From Ephydatia muelleri (lineage: Eukaryota > Porifera > Demospongiae > Spongillida > Spongillidae), in the NCBI GenBank assembly GCA_013339895.1, contig JABACO010000016.1, positions 2,375,767 to 2,439,766 of the forward strand: a DNA stretch of 64,000 bases, given 5' to 3'. Of this stretch, positions 43,330-64,000 are shown piece by piece. Position 1 is the first letter of the stretch. Each line of letters begins with the position of its first letter. Made by a program: the position numbers and the translations under genes. The notes below the pieces were generated by a model, which was not told the DNA's origin, ran no database searches, and saw only the letters and a list, made by a program, of their open reading frames with translations.

Positions 43330-44110
43330 CAAATGCACATCAATGCAGCATCAGTAGAACTGTGCCTGAACAACCATATGGTGAAAGGTCTCCCACAAAA
43401 CTATATTTTCTATCTAATGTGCTGTTATCAGCCTCAATGTCCGCACCCAAGATGCAAAGCAGCACAGGAAGGCAAGAATGAAGAGCTCACATGCTCCTGG
43501 TATCCTGGGGGACCTTTACTGTCATATTTGCCTTTGGCCTTCAAAGGACCCCAATAGGCCTTGGGGAAATACTTGCTGGTACGACATGCAAGGGCGGATT
43601 CTGTAATGGGCACTACTGCACAGAATTAGTACGTGTACAAGATGTTATTAACGGTGACAGGAATGTGGTGATGCCCCCATCATTAATTCTGAAAGAGTAC
43701 TTCACTGAATTGTGCAAAAGTGAATCTCCCAATCTCTGATGAAATAATCAATATGGCAGCAAAGGAAACCCTTCTGTCCTGTGATGAGGTTTGATTATGG
43801 ATTAATCATCTTAAGGAGGTCATCACTAACCAGAAACGAGGACGTGCCAAAGCAGCAATTACGAGACAAAGAAAGAAGAATAGCACATGCAACAGAGCTG
43901 ACGTCTCAAGGAAAGATAAGGATGCTCACCAGGATGCATACAACTGTACTACCTGTGGGGTGGCATATGCAGAGGACGAAGGAGAGTTTTGGATAGCATG
44001 TGATAGCTGCTCAAACTGGTATTGTGCATCCTGTGAAAACCTTGCTGAAGAACCAAAATCAGAGACCTACAAATGCAAACATTGTAGCCCTCCTCAATGT
44101 TTCAGTAATG
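43330..44110 (+). pseudogene. PHD-finger protein remnant (multi-copy family)
   Basis: Pieces in changing frames: CPHPRCKAAQ and WYPGGPLLSYLPL (43440-43540), CKGGFCNGHYC (43590-43620), PPSLILKEYF, INHLKEVITNQKRGRAKAAI (43797-43860), and a PHD finger CTTCGVAYAEDEG/WIACDSCSNWYC/CENLA/YKCKHC (43945-44095) with complete Cys4-His-Cys3-like spacing apart from Trp-Tyr-Cys usage. The domain order is one I recall from repeated sponge and cnidarian ORFs, probably transposon-derived. At least two frameshifts. Confidence 0.5.
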
Positions 44111-44569
44111 CTGTCTTTTTTGTATACATTTTATTATTATTATTATTATTATTTTAAAACAAAAGTGATGGGTTGCATCCATGGGGGACCAGAATGTGAT
44201 CTAGAGTTCAGAAGGCCTGGAATAAAAAGGTCTTTAGTTTTTTAATATACAAATGCTGCGCGCATACACTCAATGTATCATACAGCGTCGCACATGGATT
44301 TAGCCATCAGTCAGGTTTACAAAAATAGCCAAAACATACTCTGAGACAGAAATGCCGGTACAGGTAGGCCTACTAAGCTGCTATGTTCGATGTAGCTGCT
44401 ACGTTCGTCTGCTACGTTCGTACATGTATACATGCATCTCGGCCTGCTTCGCAGTGCTGTACTGTGCTAATTATATACATACATGTACGCTTTTGTATAT
44501 CCGCGACGCCTTTCCCCGACCCGTATGGTACGATAGTCAAATCGCCTCCAGGGTCGGGCAGTTTGAATT

Positions 44570-44660
44570 AATACAATTTCAAATCCCCGATATCTCCCAC
44601 CTAAACCCGTACGGGGGGGGGGGTTTTTTTGACATTGATAGGTGCATAAATTTAAGCGAC
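44570..44660. repeat. Partner of the 40.53-kb hairpin repeat
   Basis: AATTTCAAATCCCCGATATC and CCCGTACGGGG are the inverse of the 40554-40605 sequence; GACGCTGAATAAA recurs directly. Confidence 0.65.
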
Positions 44661-44744
44661 GCTGAATAAACACAGCTGCTGTCAACGAGATCAGGATACT
44701 AAGGATGCTTTTGAGTATTAGCTTCCAATAGGCAACGTCATACC

Positions 44745-44952
44745 ATGGTCGATTCAGCACACTCAAAGCTCCACTCTACCACAATGGATGGAACAATAGA
44801 AGAACTTCAGCAACAGAATCCTCCATTTACTGTTATTGCACATATAGGAACTTCCGATGGTGACGTAAAGGAATATAGAGCTGTTGTCTCTCAGAGCTCT
44901 GATTTAGTTCATTCAGGAGATTATGTGAAACTGCACCCAGTATTTAGTCAGG
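44745..44952 (+). CDS. Unrecognised exon-like ORF
   Basis: ATG 44745 opens MVDSAHSKLHSTTMDGTIEE and continues through FTVIAHIGTSDGDVKEYRAV to CAG|GTAAAG at 44953. It has a plausible Kozak-like A at -3 and ordinary composition, with no domain recognised. It follows the repeat arm at 44.6 kb and may belong to a transposon. Confidence 0.25.
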
Positions 44953-45514
44953 TAAAGAAGACAAATTTGGTGTTATTGTGTTTACCCTGGCCCTGCCATT
45001 ATAGTTTACATATGGCCAGCTTCTGGCTACTATCAAAACGGAGTCAGACCATACTCTGTGCCTTGTGCAAGGTTTTGATCCCCTGGAGCTACCCAATGGA
45101 CAGCAATGCTTAAACAGCTTTGAATGCCCTCTGTTCACACTGTCAAAAACAATCTTCACTGTGGACAGCACAAGAATTGTGACACCGATTTCCAAGATTC
45201 ACGAATGTTAAAATAACTGCAAATTTAAAGAGACCCAAACTCAAACCATGGTTGAAAGGGAGGAAATTTCTAGTACCAAGCTTGTGTTCGAACATGATTG
45301 GACACAGTTATTGTATTGTTACAATGTGTATTGTATTCGTTTAAAAAATATATTTTTTAAAGTGATGTATATATAGAGTTCAAGGCCATGGCCATATATG
45401 GATTGTACGCCCCTGTTTTATACGGTCATGTTGCGGGTTGTTGACAGGCGTTATCTGTGCTGTGGTTAACAGCTGTCAACGAGGTTGTTGCCCTCCGGGC
45501 GTGTATCAACTTGT

Positions 45515-46800
45515 TTACACCAGAGATAATATATATAGAGGGATTGGAAACACAGCCAATCAACACCAATCAACGCGCGCACTCCTGGAAAGAATCCATA
45601 CAAGTTGCTTTGACCAGAGCTATCACAATTACCTGAACAACCATGTAGAGAAAGCATTTGCTGGTTATCAGGATTACCAGCACAGAATTTGGTGTTGTCC
45701 AAGAAATTAAGAATTGTGAAGACACTGTCAACTGAGTTTAGCAAGATTGGCATACCACTAAGAAGTGAACACATTGGAACATGCAGAGGCCTATGCAAGC
45801 TAGGTGTGAATACACCACTGCATGTCCATGTCAACAACCACTGACATGGCAATTGTTGCTGCCTTGCCACTGCCTTGTGACACTAAATGGACATAGATCA
45901 TCCATCTGAATTGAAAACCACCCATGATGTAGGAAGTGTCACTCTAGCTATCCTGTTATAAAAGAATACAAAGATTCTACCAAACCAGTTGTTAAAAGAG
46001 ACATGGGTAAACAGACAGGAAGTGATTCCACAGGACGTAGGGACTCCGGAACAACCTCAGACAACATATCCACAGGGCTTAAGGATTCTGGAACAAGCTG
46101 AGATAAAGCTAAGCCTTCTGAAACTGCAACCTTAATACGATTGCGAGGAATAGCCACACTCAGCTTCAAAGTTCACTCTTCTTTCTTCCCGCGTTCTTAA
46201 ATTTTCTTCCTCCCATCATCACCTTTGTAGCAATTCACTAAACAAATGGGACACGTTTGGCCTTTAAAAACATGCGATGGGCACACAACCAACACTGCAC
46301 TGTCAAACTAATGTACCAAAACCAGTCGGTTCCGTATCACAACGGTGTAGCTCCCCCACAAACTAAGGGTATAGGAAATGTGATTGTGAGGGTTACAAGG
46401 ACGCTATGCGCCAAAACGAAAGCGATGGGCACACAATAGCCTATATGAAGTATATATACCAAACAAGACGATAACAGCTCGTCTAAATCAGCGGATTCTC
46501 CCCCACAAGTAAAAAAAAAAAAGGCTAATTTTCGTTCTCCGTTATAAGTCATTTTTTTACACCAAATCTAGCAGCGCCTAATGAATCTATGGTGGATTAT
46601 CTATACGCTGCCCGTATTAAAATCAAAAAAGGGTAGTTAGTTACCTTGTGGCATTCAAGACTTGTATTCAAAGTATAAAATCCGCCCCCTTTTTGGTCTA
46701 TACAAGGTGTGATTCACGCTTGCGAGGATCGCGCGCGTTAAAAATGCCTAAGTCTATGGCGCACGTGATTAGTTTCCAATCCCTCTATATATTATCTCTG

Positions 46801-46808
<8 letters not shown>
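45515..46808. mobile_element. Possible 1.3-kb inverted-repeat element
   Basis: GTTTACACCAGAGATAATAT with GAGGGATTGGAAAC (45515-45551) is inverted at 46773-46808. The interior has only short ORFs. No clear target duplication, so it is weakly supported as an element. Confidence 0.4.

Positions 46809-46883
<75 letters not shown>
46804..46883 (+). repeat. (CA)n microsatellite
   Basis: Pure CA run of about 80 bp. The following 46884-47375 has no recognised gene. Confidence 0.95.
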
Positions 46884-46885
<2 letters not shown>

Positions 46886-47376
46886 CTTGATCTCTTCATT
46901 CTTTCTCTGCAGTTCTACTTTCACTTCTTTGCACTTATCTGAAAGAGGTCGTTGACATACTGTTGCAGGTTGTGTACACCCGTGTTCCGAGAAAAAGTTT
47001 TTGGTTGTGTACAGATCAAGCGACGGCTGCTAACATACAACGTGCAACGGCCTCTCCGTTAATAGAACTGACCTAAATTTCGAGCAAACAGTCGATCCTA
47101 CTTGACAAAGCGAATCTTTCGAGGGTCCCGGGTCTCTCTAAGAAATGGCCTGAAAGGAAAGCTTTCCTTAGGGCCTACAGAAGACAGACATTTAATAAAC
47201 AAATCTGCTTACTGAGTCGCTATAGCTAGTAGTTCCCCGCATAGATATGGTCCCTCTGATGATTGACTGTTCAGATGGCTACTGCAGTATGTGGGGACGC
47301 GCCTAAATGTTTCAATAAATAACATTAATAATTGCAATGAACTAGCAGTGTACGTGTACAATTAGATACCCACACC

Positions 47377-47420
47377 CACCCACACACACGCACACGCACG
47401 CACGCACGCACGCACGCACA

Positions 47421-47502
<82 letters not shown>
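47377..47502 (+). repeat. (CA)n microsatellite with CACG lead-in
   Basis: CACGCACG units grade into pure CA. 47503-48070 is unique sequence without a recognisable gene. Confidence 0.95.
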
Positions 47503-47504
<2 letters not shown>

Positions 47505-48075
47505 AGGCCCAAATCATTGATAGCATGGCTGTGGAGTTGGCATAAACAAATATCTGGATAGAGATAAGATATTTGATTGGAAATGGGCCCACCTTTTTTT
47601 TTGACATGCCAACTGCACCCTTGATCTTTATAGGATGCGTTGATTGACCTGCTGTAGCTGGGTTTGCAAGACAGAAACAACCAGAAAACCATCATCATCT
47701 TAGACACAATATATACCATAAGGTACCAAACATAAAAATACTCAGATGCTAACATAAAGAGCTACAAGACAGCGTCACATTTAGTGATCTAGCTGATCTG
47801 GACAAGGAGGTCATTTCCATGGATTTGGTCAATATTGCATGCACAAAAATGTCCTGTTTAGCTTGCTGTAGATATCAGCTCAAAAATGCATTTGGTTTGT
47901 ACAGCCAGATGATCGAAAGTGCTGCTTGCACTGAAAATACATCTCCTTTTAACAGAGATACACGTGTCCATGTTTCTCCAGTCAATAACGCAGTATCCAA
48001 GCAGCAAAATACATTCAGTGAAGTTAAGTGCATTGCAGCATACAATACTGACCATACCCGAGGTAGCAGCACTAC

Positions 48076-48152
48076 AACACACACACAACACACACACACA
48101 CACAACACACACACACACACACACAACACACACACACACACACACACACACA
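48076..48152 (+). repeat. Interrupted (CA)n microsatellite
   Basis: CACACAACACACA-type interruptions. 48160-49100 shows no gene; a (GT)n run occurs at 48836-48862. Confidence 0.9.
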
Positions 48153-49118
48153 ATGTTATACCATAAAAATTGTGATCTTAAGCTTCAGCAGACAATGTGA
48201 CATAAACCATCTTTCAACTTCAAATAATTGATGGCATAGAAATAGTACAATGAATACTGTTAAGCACTATACTTTAAGCATTTGAGTTGTCCAAGAGTTG
48301 AATAGGACTTCATTGAATTGTACTGCACTAATATAATCATCCTTGTTTGCTAGTTTGCTACTAGTGAAGAAGCTTTAAAAAACAAACAAAAAAAAACACC
48401 TACGAAGTGGTCAAGTGCCAGAAATCTGAAGATCTGAAAGGCTGAGGCACAAAGGTGACTTATTTCATTCAAAGGGCTCCACGTGACAGGTACAACAGCA
48501 CTGGATAGGATTAGGAAGCAATACGCTTCTATCTCAAAGTTGCACACATTTCTGCATTGCCAGCAGGTCAATAGCAGATTTTATGCACGCTATATCTGCG
48601 CTTTTATGTGCAAACATTTAACCGTCCAAAAGCAGCAGCCATGTGGACACACGCTACAGGTGTAGACATGCGGTACTAAGGGATTAGCCAGCAATTGCAT
48701 TCGCATAGCCAGAGCCAGGAGAAAAGGCGGATACGTGCGGCCCCGGGATCCCGTGGCGGAGGAATGGGTCGTCCACCTTGGGTGACATCGAGATCAATGG
48801 GAAAATGCTAAGATCCGGCATAAGTACGTGTCTGCGTGTGTGTGTGTGTGTGTGTGTGTTGTGTGCGCGCACGTGCGCCAGGTGTGCATGTGTGTATGCT
48901 ATCTCTCTACTCCAAACAGTCACGCGTGTTGCACACCAAGGGGAAGGAACAGTGTATAGAATAAACAAGTACATCGAACACTCAATCTAACAACAGTTCA
49001 ACCAATATCTACGGTTCAACACAAAACGTTCACGGCACTTCAGGTACATGACATAGAACACAGAATCGCGGTTACAGGACAACGACTAGACAACTTGCGC
49101 TTGTGCGTGACAGTCAGT

Positions 49119-49298
49119 TCATATGGGTCCTTTTCTGCGTGCGAGGAATCCGAATAGGGCGCACATTACCACAATGCCCACGATAGCCAGGAAGACGATA
49201 GCCAATCCGTCACTCACACCATACGCCATAGCGCTCACGGGAGCTGAGAGAAGGCTCAGGATGACCGCAACCAAGCACGCCAACTGTAAGGCATTCAT
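49119..49298 (-). CDS. SMIM30: SMIM30-like small membrane microprotein, 59 aa
   Basis: Start codon 49296-49298 (MNALQLACLV), stop at 49119-49121. The hydrophobic N-terminus ending SAPVSA reads as a signal peptide with AxA-like cleavage. The mature part is SDGLAIVFLAIVG, one transmembrane helix, then a basic tail FLARRKGPI. Human SMIM30 is also 59 aa, with a signal peptide, a single helix beginning DAIALLLG and a YARKR tail, so both size and layout match. SMIM30 is an ER/membrane-associated microprotein. The longer frame (to 49391) adds 31 residues without signal-like character, so I prefer the inner Met. It lies about 700 bp beyond the SMC1 stop codon, on the same strand. Confidence 0.6.
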   Translation of the reverse strand: MNALQLACLVAVILSLLSAPVSAMAYGVSDGLAIVFLAIVGIVVMCALFGFLARRKGPI

Positions 49299-49982
49299 AT
49301 CTTTTGCAGGCAGAAATAAGAAGCTGTGCTCAAATATGGGATAATTCGATTTGGAGCGCAAATATAATATAACGTCACACCGTACACCCACGCATCTCGC
49401 TCTCTCGTGTGCTGTGCGTTCCTAAATGGAATAAATTATGGAAGCAAACAAATGCCGCTACCACTATGTACTTGTGAGCAATAAGGAGTGCTACGATTAT
49501 ATCATGTCCATTATCAGAGGAAAAAGTCCAGTCATGGTTTTTTATCATATCCCTGGTTAGTGCCAGGTCATAATTACGTCAGCTGCATTAGGTGCTAATA
49601 ATAAAAGCATCATTTATGTAATGACATATCTAGAGGCAATTTAGCAATTTAGTACAGACAGAATGTTGTTGGATCGTGTAGCCAACTTCATGACGACAGC
49701 TATGGCTTGTCCACTGCAAAATGCCATTATATTAGCATTGATTGGGCAAAATGTACAGGTTAATATATTGTACTTATAAACAGATCTGATGTATATGTTT
49801 GTAAAAAAAAAAAAAAAAAACACAAAGAAGGGAAGGGGAAGAGAAATTGTGAAGTTAGTTCTGTATAGTTTGGTTAGAAGTGAGAATGTACATGCATTAA
49901 TGAATGTCACAGAGGAAGGGGAGGGGGGGGGGGGGGGGGGGGGAGAGCTATGATGAAGATGATGGGTTGGCACAGCAGTGCT
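49299..49982. other. Interval between the SMIM30-like gene and SMC1
   Basis: Contains a poly-A run at 49803-49820 and a poly-G run at 49922-49943. Should hold the SMC1 3' UTR and the upstream region of the small gene. No other ORF supported. Confidence 0.5.
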
Positions 49983-61362
<11,380 letters not shown>

Positions 61363-61423
61363 CTGGGATGGGGATGGGAGGTCAACAAGATCTGGTAAAG
61401 GTTATCATCTACTCTACATACGG

Positions 61424-61895
61424 AGAAGGCCACACAGAGACGGCCACACAGAGAAGGTCACACAGAGAAGGTCACACAGAGAAGGCTACACAGAGAAGGC
61501 TACACAGGTAAGGCCACACAGGGAAGGTCACACAGAGAAGGCCACACAGGGAAGGTCACACAGAGAAGGCCACACAGGGAAGGCCACACAGAGAAGGCCA
61601 CACAGGGAAGGCCACACAGAGAAGGCCACACAGAAAGGCCACACAGGGAAGGTCACACAGAGAAGGCTACACAGAGAAGGCTACACAGAGAAGGCTACAC
61701 AGAGAAGGCCACACAGGGAAGGCCACACAGAGAAGGCCACACAGAGAAGGCCACACAGGGAAGGTCATACAGAGAAGGTCACACAGAGAAAGCCACACAG
61801 AGAAGGCCACACAGAGAAGGCCACACAGAGAAGGTCACACAGGGAAGGCTACACAGAGAAGGCCACACAGGGAAGGCCACACAGAGAGAGAAGAG
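61424..61895 (+). repeat. 14-bp minisatellite, about 33 copies
   Basis: Units of ggccacacagagaa with GGTC, GGCT and CAGGGAA variants. The period is not a multiple of 3 yet the array is open in one frame (187-aa HREGHTEKATQRRP pattern); it is not a gene. Confidence 0.95.
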
Positions 61896-61899
61896 GCGG

Positions 61900-62500
61900 T
61901 CACACAAACTACTCTTAGCCTCTAACAGGAGAAACAGCTAGCACAAGGAAGGCAATAATGGTAACAGCTGGGATCAATGACATAACACAAACTACTACAA
62001 GGGTCACCCTTAATTTTGCACAAACAGCTGGTGGCAAAATACCATTTACTGTACATGCTTTGAACATCACAAGCAGTTGATGGACATGTTTAGACTGGCT
62101 GCATAGCAAATATCATGCACTGCAAAATTAGGAAGCAGTATGCGGTGTAGCATTCACTGTGATCAGAGAAACAACATCTTATTAGTGCCAACTAAACTCT
62201 GTACCACCAAACCAATGAAAGCTATCCAAAATATGAAGCTTGAAGCTTCATTGGTGACGATGCCCCCTTCGTTCCTAAAGAATTATTAACTTTTTAGTAT
62301 CAACCTTAATGGATGGAAACACACACCATATAACAATTTTGTTAATTGACAGGTGGAAACTTGTTGAGAAGAGTATTCCAACAGCCACAATTTACACCAA
62401 TTTTGACTTACTGATTGATGTATGAATATATTACATTAATTAAGTGATATTGCGCAACAAAAACCATTATTGCATCATGCCAGGCGTACCCGAGTCAGGC
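61900..62500. other. Unique interval, presumed SMC1 intron
   Basis: No SMC1 exon or other gene recognised. The 64-codon minus ORF (61915-62109) is hydrophobic at its C-terminal end but has no family match I know. Confidence 0.4.
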
Positions 62501-62520
62501 CGGCCCTCCCCGTAAGTTCA

Positions 62521-62842
62521 GTGGGTGTGAAGATAATGAGATTGATGGGTGTGAAGATAATGAGATTGATGGGTGTACAAGCCAGAGATTGATGGGTGTA
62601 CAAGCCAGAGATTGATGGGTGTACAAGCCAGAGATTGATGGGTGTACAAGCCAGAGATTGATGGGTGTACAAGCCAGAGATTGATGGGTGTACAAGCCAG
62701 AGATTGATGGGTGTACAAGCCAGAGATTGATGGGTGTACAAGCCAGAGATTGATGGGTGTACAAGCCAGAGATTGATGGGTGTACAAGCCTGGGATTGAT
62801 GGGTGTACAAGCCAGAGATTGATGGGTGTACAAGTGGTAATT
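62521..62842 (+). repeat. 23-bp minisatellite, about 13 copies
   Basis: Units of attgatgggtgtacaagcca plus gag; the first two units carry GAAGATAATGA instead. Confidence 0.95.
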
Positions 62843-63174
62843 ACCAAGTGTGTGCACGCCCTGTAGTGTTGATGGGTCTATAAATCTATAAACGATGCAC
62901 GCTTGTGGTATGAATACAAAGTCTTAGCAGTGAATCTTCAAACAAGCATTGTTTACTGCTTACTGAAGTGCATCGTTGCATTGCGGAATGACAACTATTA
63001 TATCCACTCCAATCGATGCACATCAATAGGCAAAACACGAGACACAAACAGGCCGTTTCTTTACATGCTTTCTATTTGGTACATGCAGTACACGCCCACC
63101 CAAACCACACCCACACAAACAACATTGACATACACACATACTGCTACTATTGTCATGTGCTCACAGAGACACAT

Positions 63175-63440
63175 AGACTCCATTGTCGGATTGCTGCCAG
63201 AAGATCTAGTTGATGCACACAGTCGACTAAGGCATTACACATCACCACAGAAACATACACTTGGGGTTATACTACTAGTATAAAGAGCTGGTATATATAT
63301 ACGGTAAGCTTGTAATGTATATTGGGTACAAAGAGGAAGGCTTGTCCTTGTAGGCTCAACAAATGTCCGTTTCTCAATACAAAGGCACCAAGACACACTA
63401 TTCAAATATCCAGATCTCATATTAGTCACCTAGTGCTGTG

Positions 63441-63508
<68 letters not shown>

Positions 63509-63747
63509 CACTAACTGCAAGTCTCCTTTGTCGCTGTCTGTCTTTCAGTTCATGCCAACAGCTGGTTTTGAGTGCCCTAAAGGATAGACCTAACCTCTCT
63601 CCTACTACACATGTCCACCATGAGGTGAGTGCCTTCATTGGAGCAATCTTATTTTATCATTGACAGGACTTCCTTACTGCACCCTACAGCATACTGTTGA
63701 GAAATATCAGCCCATCAAAGACTACTGCAAACCATTTTGGAGCTTAG
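63175..63747 (+). CDS. Candidate terminal exons of an unidentified plus-strand gene
   Basis: Three exon-like blocks: 63168-63274 (HIDSIVGLLPEDLVDAHSRL, donor GTATAA at 63282), 63562-63624 (LVLSALKDRPNLSPTTHVHH, strong GTGAGT donor) and 63667-63747 (DFLTAPYSILLRNISPS, stop TAG). Blocks two and three join in phase 0. Composition looks coding but no family is recognised. They would overlap the presumed SMC1 5' intron on the opposite strand, which lowers confidence. Confidence 0.22.
63441..63508 (+). repeat. (GT)n microsatellite
   Basis: Pure GT run of about 66 bp. Confidence 0.95.
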
Positions 63748-64000
63748 CAGAAGAACCCATGCAGTACATGTAGCGCAATTCAAAGACAGAAAATCATCCC
63801 AACCAAATCACTAACACCCCGAGCAAAGCTAAATGTAATCAATACCTGCAAACAATAAATCACATTCATTATGATATTTATATTTGTTGCTGAAAAGCTG
63901 TGTGCTTACGCATACCAAATACATGTGTTCTGACGCGCCACGATGTTCGACTTGGCTGGCACATCAGCTCAAGACATCCTGACATCTCTACACAACTGTG

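Noticed and set aside
44140-44157. Low-complexity Leu-rich C-terminus continuing the PHD ORF
   Set aside because: Caused by a (TTA)n run; the real frame ends soon after the PHD finger.
63846-63889. Possible minus-strand SMC1 exon reading KYKYHNE, flanked by AG and GT
   Set aside because: Resembles the LYHNE region of SMC1 and has splice-like edges, but it is only 44 nt in an AT-rich stretch, its phase does not connect to the exon at 61362, and neighbouring exons are missing.
63943-64000. Plus-strand ORF beginning MFDLAGTSAQDI at the window edge
   Set aside because: Only 19 codons visible; cannot be judged.

Overview
This is nuclear DNA of an animal. Short exons with GT-AG introns are conserved for clear metazoan genes (SMC1, mitoribosomal MRPS18B, a LRRK-like Roco kinase), and the rest is packed with CA/GT microsatellites, minisatellites and DNA transposons. 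A non-bilaterian invertebrate, perhaps a demosponge, fits the short-intron SMC1 gene, the Roco kinase and several multi-copy zinc-binding families that I associate with sponges and cnidarians. That placement is inference.

Layout. 1-7978 (+): 3' part of a Roco/LRRK-type gene (COR, kinase, WD40-like exons), with minisatellites and a 258-bp MITE in its introns. 7979-13410: mostly simple repeats, plus a decayed hAT transposase tail near 12.07-12.3 kb. 13411-24882 (+): MRPS18B in seven exons whose lengths sum to exactly 198 codons; its introns hold very large tandem arrays (37-bp unit at 17.7-18.5 kb, 14-bp unit at 19.6-21.9 kb, 20-bp unit at 22.5-22.7 kb). 25.25-27.27 kb is a diverged duplicate of the last MRPS18B large intron, with a ruined copy of exon 5.

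28-47 kb is a nested transposon island. It holds a RING-finger ORF, a piggyBac element (29871-32329) with intact ORF, TIRs, TTAA duplication and a recognisable empty site, retroelement and kelch-like debris, a long hairpin palindrome, and a hAT element (37623-40235, 8-bp TSD) inserted into a cysteine-rich ORF. After that come a 455-bp tandem array carrying an exon-like ORF and a broken PHD-finger family member.

49.1-64 kb (-): a 59-aa SMIM30-like microprotein gene, then SMC1 (49983-61362). Thirty-four exons of SMC1 can be placed, from the first coiled coil through the hinge to the C-terminal ABC lobe. The N-terminal Walker A exons are not found and probably lie beyond the right edge. One SMC1 exon and one Roco exon contain apparent 1-nt frame breaks.

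No novel multi-gene system is evident. The most interesting items are the nested transposons with reconstructable target sites, the 455-bp exon-bearing amplification, the hairpin locus, and the arrays inside a housekeeping-gene intron.
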